A DNA stretch of 64,000 bases from Priapulus caudatus (Eukaryota > Priapulida > Priapulimorpha > Priapulimorphida > Priapulidae). Within the stretch, counting starts at the first letter, position 1; each line of letters begins with the position of its first letter. This document shows, piece after piece, positions 61,165 to 64,000 of the stretch. The stretch lies in assembly GCF_000485595.1 (NCBI RefSeq), contig NW_014577388.1, forward strand, positions 116,128 to 180,127, given 5' to 3'. The translations under genes and the position numbers were made by a program. The notes under the pieces were generated by a model. That model ran no database searches. It was not told the DNA's origin and was given only the letters and a program-made list of their open reading frames with translations.

Positions 61165-61430
61165 TCTCTCCATCCACCCATCCATCCATCCATCCATCCA
61201 TCCATCCATCCATCCATCCATCCAATCATTTATCCATCCATCCATCCACCTATCCAACCACCCATCTATCCATTCGTCCGTCCGTCCATCCATCCATCCA
61301 TCCAATCATTCATCCATCCATCCATCAATCCATCCATCCATCCATCCATCCATCCATCCATCCATCCATCCATCCATCCATCCATCCATCCATCCATCCA
61401 TCCATCCATCCATCCATCCATCCATCCACC
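61165..61430. repeat. (CATC)n microsatellite
   Basis: About 65 tetranucleotide units with a few interruptions in the first half. Confidence 0.97.
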
Positions 61431-61853
61431 TACCTATCGTTTTCTCTCCTCCTCCCTTTCGCTTTCTTTCTTTTTATTATAAACATACCCACCACCGCGT
61501 ATTGGAGGACTCGATTCTTGCCCTCGTAGATCTCACGATAAATGTTTTTTGCCACATTTGAGTATGCAGCAGCTCAGTGTGATAGGAGAATCTGGGCCCT
61601 GCTGGTGAGGCATGCCTGTGCATAATTCATGAACGGATTCAACTGAAGTATATGAACCAAAGCAGACTGTTGTAAGGAACACCTAGACCCCCGCCCCACC
61701 CCAGTTCGCCATAGATGGACAGGAACACACACGCATCACCCGCGGTCACATGTACGAGATCAACACCACAGACATACCATGGCACCACCGCGGCGGCGGC
61801 CATCAGGTGCGATTTCGCACGCACGCGTGGGCATGTGCGCATGCACACTCGCA

Positions 61854-61895
<42 letters not shown>

Positions 61896-62039
61896 ATATA
61901 GCAGTCCAAACACAGAGTCCTAGCAGATATAGCTAGTGAGCGTGCCTATTGCGCGTGACCTTCCATATAATATAAGCACTGCATTTACAGGCCCGAATTA
62001 AAGGAGCAACTAAAGTCTAAATGCCTCCACACCTGCCTA
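61431..62039. other. Unique sequence with a CA microsatellite
   Basis: CA run at about 61857-61893. No gene recognised. Confidence 0.6.
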
Positions 62040-62375
62040 GATGTAAAGGGTCAACAATGATTCAAACATATCCGTTGATGTAAAGGAACAACAACGAATC
62101 AAACACCTCTCTAGACGTAAATCGGAAACAAACAACGATCAAACGACCTGCTTGACTTAAAGGAAACAACACGAATTAAACGACCTCTCTAGGACGTAAT
62201 GGAACAAGGCAATGATTCAAGACAGCCTCTCTGAGACGTGAGATGGGAGACAACAACGATTCAAACACCTGCCTTGATGTATAGGAACAACAACGAATCA
62301 AACACCTCTCTAGACGTATAGGAACAACAACGATTCAAACACCTGCCTTGATGTACAGGAACACCTAAGGCCGCG
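62040..62375. repeat. ~37-bp minisatellite, second array
   Basis: Same alternating units as at 59180-59640, fewer copies. It is followed by a flank (62375-63050) matching 59640-60345. Confidence 0.93.
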
Positions 62376-63019
62376 ATGCCGAACCGCCATGATCAGCACA
62401 GTGTCTAAATCAATTATAATTAACTCGCAAAAGTTTAATGTTCATTAATATTTGAAATTTTAATTGGACATAGTACATGCCAGCAGCTATATCGCTAGTT
62501 AGAGGGAGAGTGAGATAGGGAGGGCGGTAGGGAGAGTGTTGTGTGTGTGTGAACGAGAGAGAGGGGGGGCGAAGAGCTCAGAGCACGAACAATGACGTAA
62601 CAAGCTTCCGAAATGAATGGTAGCGACTGACAGATTCATTCGTTGCAATATAAAATCCGATTACTGTCCCCGGGAGAAACACTGCCTCCGTAAGCCACCA
62701 TATCGCGACATCTCCGTTGAACCTTCCTTTAAAATTGACTAATTAATCGCTTTCGGACAAAAGATAGAGACTGCACACACGAAGACACCACGCTTGCATG
62801 GCACTGGACACCGAACCACAGTGTTGCCACCCCCAGCATGACTGCACAACCGCGGCTTCCACTCATAGAGATTGCTTTCGAATTAATGTGAAATATCCCC
62901 GCAAGGTTAATATTGTGTGAATGACTGTAAGACAGCTAACCGGAAAGTTTATAACGCATTGAGAGTGCGAAATAGATAGCGCGATAGATAAAGGGATACC
63001 AAGGGAGGAAGCGAGAGCT

Positions 63020-63030
63020 AGAGAGAGTAT

Positions 63031-63090
<60 letters not shown>

Positions 63091-63110
63091 AAAGGAGAAA
63101 GACCGGAAGA
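63020..63110. repeat. GA microsatellite
   Basis: GA run with AAAG interruptions at the end of the duplicated flank. Confidence 0.95.
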
Positions 63111-63600
63111 GAACACGAGAGATCGATTGCGAAAGAGGGGGGAAATAGGATCGAATTTAGATGAGAGATAAATAGAGCCAAAAAGACAAAAGGGACAGCG
63201 CGAGAGAGATAAGCAGGCAGTGCGCGCGCGTAGGCAGAGTGAAGAGATGAGAAAATATATACTAGCATTTTTGTAAACAGCGTCCTCCACAGACCAGATA
63301 GAAAAATACAGAGAGCCTAACACAGGAGGGTAACGATATGTATTGCCAGCAAGTAGTTACGAAGGCGGCGGTCATTTTTGAGACTCGGGATTGGATCATT
63401 TTAATAATCTAGGAACTGGAAAATACCAGATAAATTGTGTCGTGAATCGGGAATAGAATTCGACCGGGATGCTGGAAAACAGACATTTTAATTAAACTGG
63501 AATTGACATTTTTTTTATTAAATTGGAAATTTGGGAATGCCTCCCTCTACGCACCTACCCTCGCTGGGCGGTGGACACAAATCGCCCCCAACCCTCTCCC
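63111..63600. other. Unique AT-richer sequence
   Basis: No gene or repeat recognised. Confidence 0.5.
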
Positions 63601-63629
63601 GCCGAACCAAAGAACCACCGCAAAGCCTG

Positions 63630-63855
63630 CTTTGCCGAACCACCCCCAAGCCTCCTCTGCCCAACCACCCCAAGCCTCCTCTACCACACCACCCCCAAGC
63701 CTCCTCTACCGAACCACCCCAAGCCTCCTCTGCCCAACCACCCCAAGCCTCCTCTGCCGAACCACCCCCAAGTCTCCTCTGCCAAGCCTCCTCTGCCGAA
63801 CCACCCCCAAGCCTCCTCTGCCAAGCCTCCTCTGCCGAACCACCCCCAAGCATCC
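63630..63855. repeat. ~24-bp minisatellite
   Basis: Repeats of ccaagcctcctctgccgaac plus cacc, with length variants that shift frame. This opens Pro/Ser/Leu frames in all three registers. Confidence 0.94.
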
Positions 63856-64000
63856 TCACAGTTTGCTGCGTCTCCTGAAGGCGTCGACGTGCGTCGGCAA
63901 TGACCCGTATTAGTGGCAGCTCGGCGTCGCAGCCTGTGATTAGGCTGTCAGTGGTCGGCGAGCGCGACATGACGCGCCCTGATGGCTACACGGCCGCCCG

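Noticed and set aside
63503-63970. Pro-rich open frames near the right edge
   Set aside because: They are open in all three + frames and one - frame because of a ~24-bp minisatellite.
1-64000. tRNA, rRNA and retrotransposon open reading frames
   Set aside because: I looked for tRNA B-box-like motifs, long conserved rRNA stretches and reverse-transcriptase motifs in the visible frames and found none that hold up.

Overview
This is a stretch of animal genome with very little coding sequence. Almost all of it is intron, flanking DNA, tandem repeats and assembly-related duplication. The only protein-coding gene I can support is a TALE-class homeobox gene of the Meis/homothorax (hth) family. On the + strand three of its 3' exons are visible: the exon encoding the end of the homeodomain (9235-9293, or 9235-9371 with an alternative donor), a 93-nt exon (25063-25155) and the terminal coding exon (25579-25826). 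Reading frame and splice phase agree across all three. Upstream exons (MEIS N-terminal domain and the first three quarters of the homeodomain) are not seen and should lie left of position 1. The organism is a bilaterian. The very high density of GA, TTC, CATC and minisatellite repeats and the hth-like C-terminus suggest an invertebrate, perhaps an arthropod, but the window does not settle this.

Layout: 1-9234 is upstream intron rich in repeats. 9372-25062 is a 15.7-kb intron holding minisatellites (9.5-17.2 kb) and a CpG-rich, regulatory-looking domain (17.2-23.3 kb). 25063-25826 is the 3' end of the + gene, followed by a presumed 3' UTR with a 22-bp minisatellite. 26.5-30.2 kb is repeat-poor unique sequence. 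30.3-60.4 kb holds two noisy copies of one ~14-kb locus on either side of a 10-N gap (44835-44844). 59.1-63.1 kb holds a further duplicated block.

The second major observation is that this duplicated ~14-kb locus carries, on the - strand, a second set of the last two Meis/hth coding exons (41725-40161 in copy 1, 56620-55087 in copy 2). The + and - genes are tail to tail. The terminal coding exons are nearly identical between the + and - genes for 210 nt (3 silent differences) and then diverge abruptly. The 93-nt exons differ in their first third and are identical in the rest. Most of the introns and the 3' flanks do not match by eye. This pattern suggests two true paralogues with recent gene-conversion patches. 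No homeodomain exon for the - gene is visible in the window.

The two - strand copies differ from each other mainly by scattered one-base indels, and the bases just left of the gap recur at 60351-60375. That looks like one locus assembled twice from error-prone reads, not a biological tandem duplication. Regulatory calls below (conserved-looking AT-rich islands, RFX-like, YY1/Pho-like and posterior-Hox-like motifs) are motif readings only.
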